64,000 nucleotides of DNA from Aldehydirespirator sp965116965 (GCA_965116965.1 OZ220743.1:1240001-1304000); one strand, 5' to 3'; numbered from the stretch's first letter, positions 24,640 through 33,688 are shown. Program-made: numbers and translations. Notes: generated by a model not told the origin, from the letters alone.

Positions 24640-26511
24640 ATGACCGACGCCGTCTACCGCACCGTCGCGGCCTTCGCGGCCCGCCTGGCGGCCCTGGGTG
24701 TCATCGACGCGGTGATCAGCCCCGGATCGCGCTCGACGCCGCTGACCCTGTGCTTCGACGCCCAGCCCGGGATGCGCACCTGGATCCAGCTCGACGAGCG
24801 CTCCGCCGGGTTCTTCGCCCTCGGCATGGGCCGGGCCTCGGGCCGGCCCGCGGTGCTGGTGTGCACCTCGGGCACTGCGGCCGCCAACTACCTGCCCGCA
24901 GTGGTGGAGGCCTCCCACGCCGGGATTCCCATGATCGTGTGCACCGCCGACCGTCCCCCGGAGCTGCGAGGATGGGGCTCGCCCCAGACCATCGACCAGG
25001 TGGGCCTCTACGGGACCGCGGTGCGCTGGGGCATCGACCTTCCGGTGCCCGACGAGGCCGGTCCCGGCGCCGCCGCTGGATGGGCCGAGACGGCTATCGC
25101 GTCGGCGTCGGGCCGCGATCCCGGGCCGGTCCACCTCAACTGGCCGCTGCGGGAGCCGCTGGAACCGGTGTCGACCGTTCCTGCGCCCGAGGAGTCCACT
25201 GCGCCCGCTGGCGCCGGTCCCAGTGACAAGGAACACGATCGGGACCCGTCGACAGAGTTGTCGGAGCTGGCCGAGATCGCCGACCAGCGCGAGCGGGGGG
25301 TGGTGGTGGCCGGGCCATGGCCGGGCGGGGGGCTGGACCGGGAGTTGCACTGGGCCGCCGCAGCGCGGAGGTTCGCGGCTTGGGCGGGCTGGCCGGTGAT
25401 CGCAGAGCCCATCACCCAGGTCCGCGCCAGCACTGGTGACAGCCATGCGGGTGATGGCACCGTCATCGCCACCGGCGACCACTTGCTGGCCGACGAGGCT
25501 CTCGGCGATGCCTTGCGGCCCGATGTGGCCGTCCTGGTCGGGCGTACCGCCACCACCAAGCCGGTGCGGCTCTGGCTGGAACGCACCCGCCCCGAACATG
25601 TCGTGCTCGTCGATCCCGTGAGCCGCACGGAGCAAGCCGTCATGCGGCTAACCGACCAGGTTCACGTCTCCGTCGAAGAACTCGACTCGTTCGCACGAGA
25701 GGCCGTCTTGTGGGGGCCGATGCGACCGCGCGACCACGGGGACCCATCCCAACGGACAGGCCCGGCCACAGACTCCCCGGATCATCTGGATAGGTCCCGA
25801 CCGGGCGGATGGCTCGACACCTGGGCCAAGCTCGACGGGGCTGCCCGGGGAGCTGTCGAGGCGGCCGTCGACCATGGGTCTTTGCTGTCGACCCGAGCGG
25901 CGCGGGCCCTCGTCGGTGCCCTACCCGCCGATGCCGTGCTGGTCGCCACCAACTCGCTGCCGGTGAGGGACCTCGACGCCTTCGTGTTCGACACGGGATC
26001 CGTCGTCTGTTGCGCCAACCGGGGCGCGGCCGGCATCGACGGCAGCGCCTCCACCGCCCTGGGCATCGCCGCCGCCGAACCCTCCAGGACCGTGGCCCTC
26101 TACACCGGGGATCTGGCCCTGCTCCACGATCTGGGCGGCCTCGCTGCGGCGGCCCGTCTCGGGCTGCATCTGATAGCGGTATGCGTGGACAACGACGGCG
26201 GCGAGATCTTCTCGCTGCTGCCGGTGGCCGACCGCATCCCGTCCTGGGACTTCGAACGCCTGTTCCGCACCCCGCACGGCGTCGACCTGTGCGGTCTCGA
26301 CGGGTTCGCCGGCATCCGTGCTGCCCGCGTGTCCACGTCTAATGGGTTGGTCGACGCCGTCAGCGCCACGGCATCGACGCGGGCTGTGGGCGTCGACCTG
26401 CTGGTCGTCGATATCGACCGCGACGACGATGTGGTCCAGCGACGCGTCCTGACAGCTGCGGCTCAGCAGGCCGCCCGCCAGGCTCTGGACGCCGTACAGG
26501 GCCGTGACTGA
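24640..26511 (+). CDS. menD: 2-succinyl-5-enolpyruvyl-6-hydroxy-3-cyclohexene-1-carboxylate synthase
   Basis: A 623-residue ThDP enzyme that adds 2-oxoglutarate-derived succinyl semialdehyde to isochorismate. Evidence: SPGSRSTPLTL near residue 23, QLDERSAGFFALGMGRASG containing the ThDP-activating Glu (~residue 50), VCTSGTAAANYLPAVVEA, ADRPPELRGWGSPQTIDQ, and the metal/ThDP-binding GDLALLHDLGG ... DNDGGEIFSLLP near the end. I chose ATG 24640 (MTDAVYRTVAAF). The longer frame from 24478 only adds R2 repeat sequence. It is the second gene of the menaquinone cluster. Confidence 0.93.
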   Translation: MTDAVYRTVAAFAARLAALGVIDAVISPGSRSTPLTLCFDAQPGMRTWIQLDERSAGFFALGMGRASGRPAVLVCTSGTAAANYLPAVVEASHAGIPMIVCTADRPPELRGWGSPQTIDQVGLYGTAVRWGIDLPVPDEAGPGAAAGWAETAIASASGRDPGPVHLNWPLREPLEPVSTVPAPEESTAPAGAGPSDKEHDRDPSTELSELAEIADQRERGVVVAGPWPGGGLDRELHWAAAARRFAAWAGWPVIAEPITQVRASTGDSHAGDGTVIATGDHLLADEALGDALRPDVAVLVGRTATTKPVRLWLERTRPEHVVLVDPVSRTEQAVMRLTDQVHVSVEELDSFAREAVLWGPMRPRDHGDPSQRTGPATDSPDHLDRSRPGGWLDTWAKLDGAARGAVEAAVDHGSLLSTRAARALVGALPADAVLVATNSLPVRDLDAFVFDTGSVVCCANRGAAGIDGSASTALGIAAAEPSRTVALYTGDLALLHDLGGLAAAARLGLHLIAVCVDNDGGEIFSLLPVADRIPSWDFERLFRTPHGVDLCGLDGFAGIRAARVSTSNGLVDAVSATASTRAVGVDLLVVDIDRDDDVVQRRVLTAAAQQAARQALDAVQGRD

Positions 26512-26643
26512 CCGGTCTGTGCGCGCTTTCCCGGCGACAGGCCGGGTTTCTGCATGCAGAGCTTGGCCGGGCCAGCCGGGTGGCCGTGTCTGACCGGTCT
26601 GTGCGCGCTTTCCCGGCTATCGACCGGGTTTCTGCACACAGAA
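26509..26643 (+). repeat. Two 53-bp direct repeats with internal hairpins between menD and menH
   Basis: Near-identical copies at 26509-26561 and 26591-26643 (82-bp period) begin TGACCGGTCTGTGCGCGCTT. Each contains a CCCGG...CCGGG stem followed by TTTCTGC. The first copy starts on the menD stop codon; the second lies inside the longest menH frame. Intrinsic-terminator or mRNA-stability roles are possible. Confidence 0.8.
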
Positions 26644-27494
26644 CGTGGGTCCGGGCCGGCGACGTGGACATGGCTGTGACCGAGCTCGGCTCGGCCGCGG
26701 GGGTGCCCGTCGTCGTGCTGCACGGGTTCACCGGGTCGGCCGAGGCGATGGCCCCGCTCACCGAGCCGCTCGCGGCCCGGCTGGCCGCTCGGATCATCTG
26801 CCCGGACCTGGTCGGTCACGGACAATCGGAGGTGCCCGACGACCCCGACCTCTACCGGGTCGAGTCCATGGCCGGGCAGGTGGCCGGTCTTGCCGGGGCG
26901 CTCGGATGCGAGACCTTCCACCTTGTGGGCTACTCGATGGGCGGCCGGGTTGCGTTGACACTGGGATGCACGGCGTCGCCGCGGCTGCGGTCCTTGACCT
27001 TGATCGGAGCCACCGCCGGCATCGCCGACCCCGAGCAGCGGCGCCGGCGGGCCCAGACGGACGCCGCCCGAGCCGAGCGCATCCTCGCCGACTTGGAGGC
27101 CTTTGTGGACGGATGGATGGCCGACCCCCTGTTCGCGGGACAGGCCGCGCTGGGCCAGGCTCACCTGTGGTCGGCCCGGGACCAGCGGTTGGCGTCGAGC
27201 CCCCAGGGTCTTGCCCGCAGCCTGATCGCTGGGGGAACCGGAGCAATGGAGCCGTTGCACGGGCGTCTCGGGAGTTGCGACACGCCCACCCGGCTGCTGG
27301 TCGGTGCTCACGACACCAAGTTCTGCGCCATCGCGGACCAGCTCGCGGCCGGTCTGCCCCGGGCCGGCGTCACCCGCATCGACAGTGCCGGACACGCCGC
27401 CCACGTGGAGCAGCCCGACGCCACCGCGGCCGCGATCGCAGACTTCGTCTCCGGGCTCGAAGCAGACCGGGACACGACAGGCGAGGACCGATGA
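26580..27494 (+). CDS. menH: Alpha/beta hydrolase MenH (SHCHC synthase)
   Basis: Up to 304 residues. VVVLHGFTGSAEAM (oxyanion region), CPDLVGHGQS, the nucleophile elbow VGYSMGGRVAL (~residue 120), DPLFAGQ and LLVGAHDTKFCAIA with a final IDSAGHAAHVEQP giving the catalytic histidine match MenH, which eliminates pyruvate from the MenD product. The start is uncertain: GTG 26580 or 26586 give an N-terminus encoded by the direct repeat, while ATG 26670 would shorten the protein by 30 residues and remove a likely first strand. It ends in an ATGA overlap with the next small frame. Confidence 0.88.
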   Translation: MAVSDRSVRAFPAIDRVSAHRTWVRAGDVDMAVTELGSAAGVPVVVLHGFTGSAEAMAPLTEPLAARLAARIICPDLVGHGQSEVPDDPDLYRVESMAGQVAGLAGALGCETFHLVGYSMGGRVALTLGCTASPRLRSLTLIGATAGIADPEQRRRRAQTDAARAERILADLEAFVDGWMADPLFAGQAALGQAHLWSARDQRLASSPQGLARSLIAGGTGAMEPLHGRLGSCDTPTRLLVGAHDTKFCAIADQLAAGLPRAGVTRIDSAGHAAHVEQPDATAAAIADFVSGLEADRDTTGEDR

Positions 27495-27574
27495 CCGGTT
27501 GGCGCGCCGAACTGCATCCCTCCCGGTTGGCTGGTGCGGTAGCGCCTGGGACTGCGGCACGGGGTCACGGGTGA
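27491..27574 (+). other. Mini-ORF duplicating the menC N-terminus
   Basis: A 27-codon frame starts in the menH stop (ATGA) and ends over the menC GTG (GTGA). Its first residues, MTGWRAELHPSRLAG, copy the start of MenC (MSTLRAELHPFRLAL). The DNA at 27505-27532 repeats that at 27585-27612 with an 80-bp period. It looks like a local duplication of the menC 5' end that left a coupling mini-cistron. Confidence 0.6.
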
Positions 27575-28662
27575 GCACGTTGCGAGCCGAACTGCATCCC
27601 TTCCGGCTGGCCTTGAAGGCTCCGCTCGTGACCGGCGGGGTCTCGACCCGGTTCCGGGCCGGGTTCCTAGTGGCGCTGAGCGCCGACGGCGTCACCGGCT
27701 GGGGGGAGGCCAGCCCGCTGCCGGGATGGTCGCGCACCAGCCTGCTCGACACCGAGGCAGCGTTGCGACGCTTCACCGAGGGTCTCGGCAGTGGAGGCGA
27801 GGCCGTGCTGGGCACGCTCCTGGCGGCAATGCACGACACGCCGCACGCGAGGGCGGGCGTGGCGGGCGCATGGGCCGACCTGCAAGCCCGTCGTGCCGGC
27901 CGGCCGCTGGCCGAGCATCTGGTTGCAGACACGGCCCGGGCGGTTGCCTCCGAGGTGGCCGTGAACGCCCTCATCGCCGCGCCCGAGCCGTCCGATGTCG
28001 AGCAGGCCGCTCGCGACGCAGTCGAGGCTGGTTTCCAGGCAGCCAAGCTCAAGGTCGGCGCGGTCGATCCGGAGGCCGACGCGGCCCGGATACGAGCCGC
28101 CCGCGCAGGGCTGGGCCCAGCCGCGGAGTTGCGTCTCGACGCCAACGGCGCCTGGGACGAGCCCACCGCCCTCGATGTCCTGGGCCGAGTTCACGACTGC
28201 GGCATCGCCTACTGCGAGGAGCCGGTCGCAGGGATCGACGCCATCGCCGCGGTGGGTCAACGCGCCCCGATCCCGGTGGCGGTGGATGAATCGATACGCG
28301 GCCAGGCTGACGCCGTACAGGCTTTGGACCTAGGCGTAAGCACCCTCATCGTCAAGCCGCAAGCCCTGGGCGGGCCCGACATCGCGTTGTCCGTCGCGGG
28401 CCGAGCCCGCCAGGCTGGAGCGTCGGTGATAGTTACGTCGTTCCTGGACACCGCAGTTGGCGTCTCCCATGCGTTGCATGTGGCCGCTGCGGTAGATGGC
28501 ACGGCCTCGCCCCACCGTGCCCACGGTCTGGCTACGTCGAACCTGTTGACAAGTGATGTGGCCGAGCCGTCGCCCGTCGTCAGCGGGGTGATGACTCTGC
28601 CGGACAGGCCCGGACTAGGTGTCGGCCTGGCTCGGGCCCGTGGCCACCCAGGCGCCTGCTGA
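27571..28662 (+). CDS. menC: o-Succinylbenzoate synthase
   Basis: A 363-residue enolase-superfamily enzyme that dehydrates SHCHC to o-succinylbenzoate. Visible residues: AAKLKVGAVD (acid/base Lys, ~residue 155), LRLDANGAWD (metal Asp), CEEPVAGID (metal Glu), PVAVDESIRG (metal Asp) and TLIVKPQALGG (second Lys). N-terminal capping domain WGEASPLPGWS near residue 48. GTG 27571 overlaps the preceding mini-ORF stop. It completes the menF-D-H-C order. Confidence 0.92.
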   Translation: MSTLRAELHPFRLALKAPLVTGGVSTRFRAGFLVALSADGVTGWGEASPLPGWSRTSLLDTEAALRRFTEGLGSGGEAVLGTLLAAMHDTPHARAGVAGAWADLQARRAGRPLAEHLVADTARAVASEVAVNALIAAPEPSDVEQAARDAVEAGFQAAKLKVGAVDPEADAARIRAARAGLGPAAELRLDANGAWDEPTALDVLGRVHDCGIAYCEEPVAGIDAIAAVGQRAPIPVAVDESIRGQADAVQALDLGVSTLIVKPQALGGPDIALSVAGRARQAGASVIVTSFLDTAVGVSHALHVAAAVDGTASPHRAHGLATSNLLTSDVAEPSPVVSGVMTLPDRPGLGVGLARARGHPGAC

Positions 28663-28699
28663 TCGGAGCCGAAACGTTCTTGGCCGCCTGCGCCAGTAG

Positions 28700-29005
28700 T
28701 CAGAGCCTGACATGTCGCGCCAAGGCCAACGTAATGAGGAGGGCGAGACCGAGAGCGAATCTGGGCGACAACTGGACGACGGTCCGTGACGGCGCCGTTC
28801 CAACGTAATGAGGAGGGCGAGACCGAGAGCGAATCCGACCGCGAACCAGCACTGCCGCCATCAGCACTAACCCCGCCAGGGCGGCGAATCCCGGAAAGAA
28901 GTTCGTCGCGAAGAAGCCAATGGCGGTGCCGACCAGCAGCCAAGGCACGTCTGAACGGGATGGATGCCACGTCGAGCGCCCTTGGAAGTAAGCGAACCGA
29001 CCCAC
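28700..29005 (-). CDS. Small membrane protein, probably altered by an internal duplication
   Basis: A 101-codon frame. Two membrane segments (VPWLLVGTAIGFFATNFFPG and FAALAGLVLMAAVLV) are followed by a basic SRSRPPHYVG stretch and then ALGLALLITLALA. The last two are the same 36-bp DNA repeat (28726 and 28800, 74-bp period) read in two frames. So the C-terminal part seems to have been changed by a tandem duplication that is not a multiple of three. No family recognised. Confidence 0.45.
   Translation of the reverse strand: MGRFAYFQGRSTWHPSRSDVPWLLVGTAIGFFATNFFPGFAALAGLVLMAAVLVRGRIRSRSRPPHYVGTAPSRTVVQLSPRFALGLALLITLALARHVRL
28726..28835. repeat. 36-bp direct repeats, 74-bp period
   Basis: Identical 36-bp copies at 28726-28761 and 28800-28835 (CCAACGTAATGAGGAGGGCG...). 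They lie in the 3' part of the small membrane protein gene. Confidence 0.9.
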
Positions 29006-29171
29006 TTACTGGCCCCCCTTCACCGGGAGGAAGACGACGGGCTCAACGCTAACGGCGCTCGGCCCGTGGTTGCCGGCGGTCGAGGGGCTGCCCGTTCTTC
29101 ACGCCGGCCAGGGTCCCGCCGTTCGCGATATCGGCCCTAGACCGGCAAGGGGCCCCGGTAGCCTCCGGCCC

Positions 29172-29783
29172 GTGGAGTTGCTCGTCATCCGCCACGCCCG
29201 TCCCGTGCGCGACGAGGCCCCCGAAGGCGGCTCCGCCGATCCCGACCTGGCCGACCTGGGCCGTCTCCAGGCCGAGGCCACCGCCGACTACCTCACCGGC
29301 GAGGGGATTGACCACATCGTGTCGTCGTCGATGAAGCGGGCCCTGCAGACGGCCGAACCGCTGGCTGAGCGCCTCGGGCTCCCCATCGAGAGGCTCGACG
29401 ATCTCCGGGAGTCCGATCATCGGTCCCAGATCTACGTGCCCGCGGAGGAGATGGAGCGCGACGACCCGTCGGTCGCCCACTACTTCGACCCCGACGCCGA
29501 CATCAACGAGACCATCTTCTTGGACGGGTACGAAGAGTTCCGGGCCCGGGTCGAGCGAGGCTTCGAGCAGGTGATCCGCGCCAACCGGTCGCGCACGGTG
29601 GCCGTATTCTGCCACGGCATGGTGACCGGCGTGTACCTGCAGATTCTGCTCGGCATCGACGACCCGCTGTCGCTGCTGGTCGACTACTGCGGTATCACCC
29701 GGGTGGCGGCGTCCAGCACCGGCCTGCGCACGGTCCGCTCGGTGAACGAGACCCACCACGTGCGCGATCTGCTGGAGCGCTGA
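29172..29783 (+). CDS. Histidine phosphatase family protein
   Basis: A 203-residue branch 1 histidine phosphatase. LLVIRHARPV carries the phosphohistidine (RHA, ~residue 7); SSSMKRALQTAEPLAERLG and AVFCHGMVTGVYLQ (second His) complete the active site. The substrate (a sugar phosphate or another phosphoester) cannot be told. GTG 29172 is chosen because it places the RHA motif at the usual N-terminal spot. It is followed 5 bp later by the nucleotidyltransferase gene. Confidence 0.82.
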   Translation: MELLVIRHARPVRDEAPEGGSADPDLADLGRLQAEATADYLTGEGIDHIVSSSMKRALQTAEPLAERLGLPIERLDDLRESDHRSQIYVPAEEMERDDPSVAHYFDPDADINETIFLDGYEEFRARVERGFEQVIRANRSRTVAVFCHGMVTGVYLQILLGIDDPLSLLVDYCGITRVAASSTGLRTVRSVNETHHVRDLLER

Positions 29784-29788
29784 GCGTC

Positions 29789-30646
29789 ATGTTCACGCTG
29801 GTGGTGATGGCCGCCGGCATCGGTCGGCGTTTCGGCGGCGACAAGCAGCTCGTCGAGGTCGGACCCGATGGCGAGGCCTTCCTCGACTACGCGATCTCGG
29901 CGGGCGCGGGCGCGGGCGCCTCGAAGGTGGTGCTCGTGGTGCGCTCGGAGATCGAGTCCGTCCTGCGCACCCATGTCGACGCCCGGCACGGCGACCTGCA
30001 GCGCGCCGGCGTCGCCTTCGCCTATGTCTGCCAGGACCAGCACGGTCCGTCCCGAGCCAAGCCGTGGGGTACCGCCCAAGCCGTGTTGGTAGCCGCGCCC
30101 GAGGTCGACGGCCCCTTCGTGGTGTGCAACGCCGACGACTACTACGGCCCGGAGGCGATGTCGGCTCTGGCCGCCTCGGCCGCCGACCTCGCCGACGACG
30201 AGGCCTGCCTGTGCGGATACGGCCTCGCACAGACACTCTCGGCGACGGGAGCCGTCAGCCGCGGCGTGTGCCAGGTGTCCGGGGACCGTCTCGTGGGCAT
30301 CGTCGAGCACCACGGAGTGGCCCGTCGGGCCGACGCCACGATCACTTCATCCGAACCCGTCGCCGAACTCAGCGATGAGACCATCGTGTCGATGAACCTG
30401 TGGGCCTTCCCTCCCGCCGCGTTCGACTGGATCTGCGACAGCTTCGAGCGCTTCGTGGCCGCCCACGGCGGTGATGCCGACTCCGAGTGCCTGCTGCCGA
30501 CGGTCGTTGCCGAACGCATGGCCGAGCAATCGCTATCCGTCAGGGTGGTGTCCACCACCGAGCCCTGGATCGGGGTCACGAACCCCGACGACCTGGCAAC
30601 CGCACGAGCCGCTCTCGCGGCCGGAGAACTGGAGGACACCCCCTGA
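29789..30646 (+). CDS. NTP-transferase domain protein
   Basis: A 285-residue protein with the sugar-nucleotidyltransferase signature VVMAAGIGRRFGGDKQLVEV at the N-terminus, PWGTAQAVLVAA and the metal-binding CNADDYYGPEAM near residue 114, then SMNLWAFPP. It resembles glucose-1-phosphate thymidylyl/uridylyltransferase-like proteins, but the acceptor sugar is unknown. It probably shares a transcript with the preceding phosphatase. The hairpin/R2 repeat follows its stop. Confidence 0.8.
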   Translation: MFTLVVMAAGIGRRFGGDKQLVEVGPDGEAFLDYAISAGAGAGASKVVLVVRSEIESVLRTHVDARHGDLQRAGVAFAYVCQDQHGPSRAKPWGTAQAVLVAAPEVDGPFVVCNADDYYGPEAMSALAASAADLADDEACLCGYGLAQTLSATGAVSRGVCQVSGDRLVGIVEHHGVARRADATITSSEPVAELSDETIVSMNLWAFPPAAFDWICDSFERFVAAHGGDADSECLLPTVVAERMAEQSLSVRVVSTTEPWIGVTNPDDLATARAALAAGELEDTP

Positions 30647-30662
30647 CCGGAGAACACCTCCA

Positions 30663-30740
30663 GCGAGCGAGGCTGCGGCCCGAGCGGCCTCGAACTTCAA
30701 TGGATTGGCCACCCCTGGGGTGGCTGACCGATTGAAGTTC
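30663..30740 (+). repeat. R2 left half joined to hairpin copy C
   Basis: GCGAGCGAGGCTGCGGCCCG (R2 left part, 30663-30689) runs straight into the hairpin (30692-30740; arms GAACTTCAATGG...CCACCCC and GGGGTGG...TTGAAGTTC). The R2 right half is missing. Compared with copy D, the loop-proximal pair has changed from T-A to C-G on both arms, which keeps the stem paired. It lies between the nucleotidyltransferase and coxS. Confidence 0.75.
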
Positions 30741-30825
30741 CGGCTTCGCCCGTCATTCATTCGACAGCGGCCGAAATCCGCGACAGGATGGCGGGCCCCA
30801 ACTGGTCAACACGTAGGAGTTGCGC

Positions 30826-31296
30826 ATGACAGCTGTGACCCTGACCGTCAACGGCACCGAACGGAGCCTCGAAGTGGAGCCTCGCACCCTGCTGGTGCAC
30901 GCGCTGCGCGACGACCTGGGGCTCACGGGCACGAACGTCGGCTGCGACTCCAGCAGCTGCGGGGCGTGCACGGTGCTGGTGGACGGCCAATCCGCCAAGT
31001 CCTGCACCATGTTCGCGGTGCAGGCCGACGGTGCCGACATCACCACCATCGAGGGTGTCGCCGACGCCGACGGAACGCTGAACCCCATGCAGCAGGCGTT
31101 CCACGAGCACCACGCCCTGCAGTGCGGCTACTGCACGCCGGGCATGGTGATGGCCGCCATCTCGCTGGTGGACGAGTACCCCGGCCTCGACGAGAACGGC
31201 GTGCGCCACGGCCTCGAGGGCAACCTCTGCCGTTGCACCGGCTACCAGAACATCGTCGACGCCGTGCTCGCCGCGGCGGGCTCGGGAGGTGACTGA
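30826..31296 (+). CDS. coxS: Cox-type molybdenum hydroxylase, [2Fe-2S] small subunit
   Basis: A 156-residue protein with two iron-sulfur sites: the plant-ferredoxin-type CDSSSCGACTVLVDG (~residues 42-56) and the four-helix CGYCTPGM ... CRCTGY (~100-140). It passes electrons from the molybdenum subunit to the FAD subunit. ATG 30826 has AGGAG upstream. It heads an S-L-M operon with coxL one base after its stop. Confidence 0.92.
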   Translation: MTAVTLTVNGTERSLEVEPRTLLVHALRDDLGLTGTNVGCDSSSCGACTVLVDGQSAKSCTMFAVQADGADITTIEGVADADGTLNPMQQAFHEHHALQCGYCTPGMVMAAISLVDEYPGLDENGVRHGLEGNLCRCTGYQNIVDAVLAAAGSGGD

Positions 31297-31297
31297 C

Positions 31298-33688
31298 ATG
31301 ACCATCACCGAAGACGCCCCTGCGGGCCACGTCGGCTCCCGCCGGCTCCGCAAGGAGGACCCGGCCCTGCTCACCGGCGAGGCCAAGTTCATCGACGACC
31401 TCGCCCTGCCCGGCGCGATCTGGGTGGGCGTGGTGCGGTCCACCGAGGCCCACGCCAACATCGTCGGCATCGACGGCTCGGCCGCCCTCGAGATCGACGG
31501 CGTGAACGAGGTGCTGTCCGGCGAGGACCTGGCCCCGCTGTGGGGCGAGGGCGCCCTGCCGTGCGCCTGGCCGGTCACCCCCGACATGAAGAACCCGGCG
31601 CACCTGCCGGTGGCCCGCGGCACGGCCAAGTACGTGGGCGACGCGGTTGCCGTGGTGTTGGCCGACTCCCGCTACGCCGCCGCCGACGGCGCGGCCGCGG
31701 TGGTCGTCGACTACGAGCCGCTGCCCGCGGTGGTCGAGATCGAGGACGCGGTGGCCGACGGCGCGCCGCTGGTCCACGCCGACCTCGAGTCCAACGAGTG
31801 CTACACGTGGGGGCTCTGGGGCGACAACGCTCCCGCCATCGACGCCGCCTTCGCGGAGGCCGCCCATGTGGTGAGCGAGCGCTACCTGCAGCAGCGCCTC
31901 ATCCCGGCGCCGATGGAGCCCCGCGGCTGCGCGGCGGTGCCGTCGCCGGCCGGCGGCGAGCTCACGCTGTACTCGGCCACCCAGATCCCGCACATCCTCA
32001 AGGTGATGACCGCAGTCGTGCTCGGCATCGGTGAGAACAAGCTGCGGGTGGTGGCCCCGTCGGTGGGCGGCGGCTTCGGCTGCAAGCTCAACGTCTACGC
32101 CGAGGAGATCCTCTGCAGCGCCCTGGCCATGCAGCGGGGTGCGCCCGTGCGCTGGACCGAGGGCCGGGCCGAGGCGGCCGTGTCCACCATCCAGGGCCGG
32201 GGCCAGGTGCAGCACATCGAGCTGGCCGCCGACGCCGACGGCAAGGTGACCGCGGTGCGGGTGAAGCTGCTGGCCGACATGGGCGCCTACCTGCAGCTGG
32301 TCACGCCGGGCGTGCCGCTGCTGGGCGGGTTCCTGTACCACGGCTGCTACGACATCGGCAACTACATGTTCGAGTGCACCTCGGTGTTCACCAACCGCAC
32401 CCCGACCGACGCCTACCGGGGCGCGGGCCGTCCCGAGGCCACCTACGCCATCGAACGGGCCATGGACTCGCTGGCCGTGTCGGTGGGGGTGTCGCCCGAG
32501 GAGATCAGGGCCCGCAACTTCATCGGCGCCGACGCCTTCCCTTACACGTCGGCGGCCGGGCTTGTCTTCGACAGCGGCGACTACCAGGCCGTGCTCGACA
32601 AGGCGGTCGCGCTGGCCGACGTCGACGGTCGCCGGGCCGAGGCGGCCCAGCGGCGGGCCTCGGGCTCGTCGAAGCGCATCGGCGTCGGCTTCTCCAGCTA
32701 CGTGGAGATGTGCGGCCTGGCGCCCAGCCGGGTGCTGGCGTCGCTCGACTACGGCGCGGGCGGCTGGGAGGCGGCCACGGTGCGGATCTCGCCCACCTGC
32801 AAGGTGCAGGTGGTGACCGGGTCCACGCCCCACGGGCAGGGCCATGAGACCTGCTGGTCGATGATCGTGGCCGACCAGCTCGGCGTCGATCCCGACGACG
32901 TGGAGGTCCTGCACTCCGACACCGCGGTCAGCCCCACCGGCCTGGACACCTACGGGTCCCGGTCGCTGGCGGTCGGCGGCACGGCGGTCTACATGGCCAC
33001 CGAGAAGGTGATCGACAAGGCCCGGGCCATCGCCGCCCACCAGTTGGAGGCCAGCGAGGACGACCTGGAGTTCTCCGGGGGCGTCTTCCGGGTGAGGGGC
33101 ACTCCCGAGGCCGAGGTGCCGCTGGCCGGTATCGCCTTCGCGGCGTTCACCGCGCATGACCTGCCCGACGGGATGGAGCCCAACCTGGAGGCCCACGTCA
33201 CCTACGACCCGCCCAACTTCACGTTCCCCAACGGCACCCACATCGCCACCGTCGAGGTCGACACCGACACCGGGAACGTGGACCTCATCGACTATGTGGC
33301 GGTGGACGACTGCGGTGTGCAGATCAACCCGCTGGTGGTTGAGGGCCAGGTGCACGGGGGCATCCTTCAGGGCGCGGCCCAGGCGCTGTACGAGGACGCC
33401 GTCTACAACTCCGACGGCCAGCTCGTGTCGGCCAATCTGGGCGACTATCTGGTGCCGTCGGCCGCGGAGGCGCCCCGCTACCGGCTCGACAGCCATGTCA
33501 CGCCCAGCCCCACCAACCCGATGGGTGTGAAGGGCGTGGGCGAGGCCGGGACCATCGCGGCTGCGCCCGCGGTGATCAACGCCGTGGTGGACGCCCTGCG
33601 CGACCTGGGCGTGACCGACGTCGACATGCCGGCGTCACCCCAGACCGTTTGGAGAGCCATCGCCGATGCCCAAGGAGGTGCGTCGTGA
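31298..33688 (+). CDS. coxL: Cox-type molybdenum hydroxylase, large molybdopterin subunit (form II-like)
   Basis: A 796-residue xanthine-oxidase-family large subunit. The active-site loop near residue 372 reads AYRGAGRPEATY, the form II pattern, not the AYRCSFR of true (form I) CO dehydrogenase. The catalytic Glu lies in GVGEAGTIAAAPA near residue 747. GRRLRKEDPALLTGEAKF-like start and PSVGGGFGCKLNVY are also typical. The true substrate is therefore probably not CO, or CO only poorly. ATG 31298 follows GGGAGG; a GTG at 31289 overlapping coxS is the alternative. Confidence 0.9.
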   Translation: MTITEDAPAGHVGSRRLRKEDPALLTGEAKFIDDLALPGAIWVGVVRSTEAHANIVGIDGSAALEIDGVNEVLSGEDLAPLWGEGALPCAWPVTPDMKNPAHLPVARGTAKYVGDAVAVVLADSRYAAADGAAAVVVDYEPLPAVVEIEDAVADGAPLVHADLESNECYTWGLWGDNAPAIDAAFAEAAHVVSERYLQQRLIPAPMEPRGCAAVPSPAGGELTLYSATQIPHILKVMTAVVLGIGENKLRVVAPSVGGGFGCKLNVYAEEILCSALAMQRGAPVRWTEGRAEAAVSTIQGRGQVQHIELAADADGKVTAVRVKLLADMGAYLQLVTPGVPLLGGFLYHGCYDIGNYMFECTSVFTNRTPTDAYRGAGRPEATYAIERAMDSLAVSVGVSPEEIRARNFIGADAFPYTSAAGLVFDSGDYQAVLDKAVALADVDGRRAEAAQRRASGSSKRIGVGFSSYVEMCGLAPSRVLASLDYGAGGWEAATVRISPTCKVQVVTGSTPHGQGHETCWSMIVADQLGVDPDDVEVLHSDTAVSPTGLDTYGSRSLAVGGTAVYMATEKVIDKARAIAAHQLEASEDDLEFSGGVFRVRGTPEAEVPLAGIAFAAFTAHDLPDGMEPNLEAHVTYDPPNFTFPNGTHIATVEVDTDTGNVDLIDYVAVDDCGVQINPLVVEGQVHGGILQGAAQALYEDAVYNSDGQLVSANLGDYLVPSAAEAPRYRLDSHVTPSPTNPMGVKGVGEAGTIAAAPAVINAVVDALRDLGVTDVDMPASPQTVWRAIADAQGGAS

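Noticed and set aside
26509..26643. CRISPR-like pair of repeats
   Set aside because: Only two 53-bp copies with an 82-bp period, lying on coding ends and containing stems; no spacer series or cas genes.
26463..28166. Minus-strand frame of 567 codons over menD-menH-menC
   Set aside because: It runs across three real genes and their boundaries without any recognisable motif.
31040..33496. Minus-strand open frame of 818 codons opposite coxL
   Set aside because: It is exactly antisense to a strongly conserved coxL, is composed of Gly/Arg/His/Val-rich shadow sequence, and has no family motif. Long antisense frames are expected at this GC content.
31298..33688. True (form I) carbon monoxide dehydrogenase
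   Set aside because: The active-site loop is AYRGAGR, not AYRCSFR, and the gene order is S-L-M.
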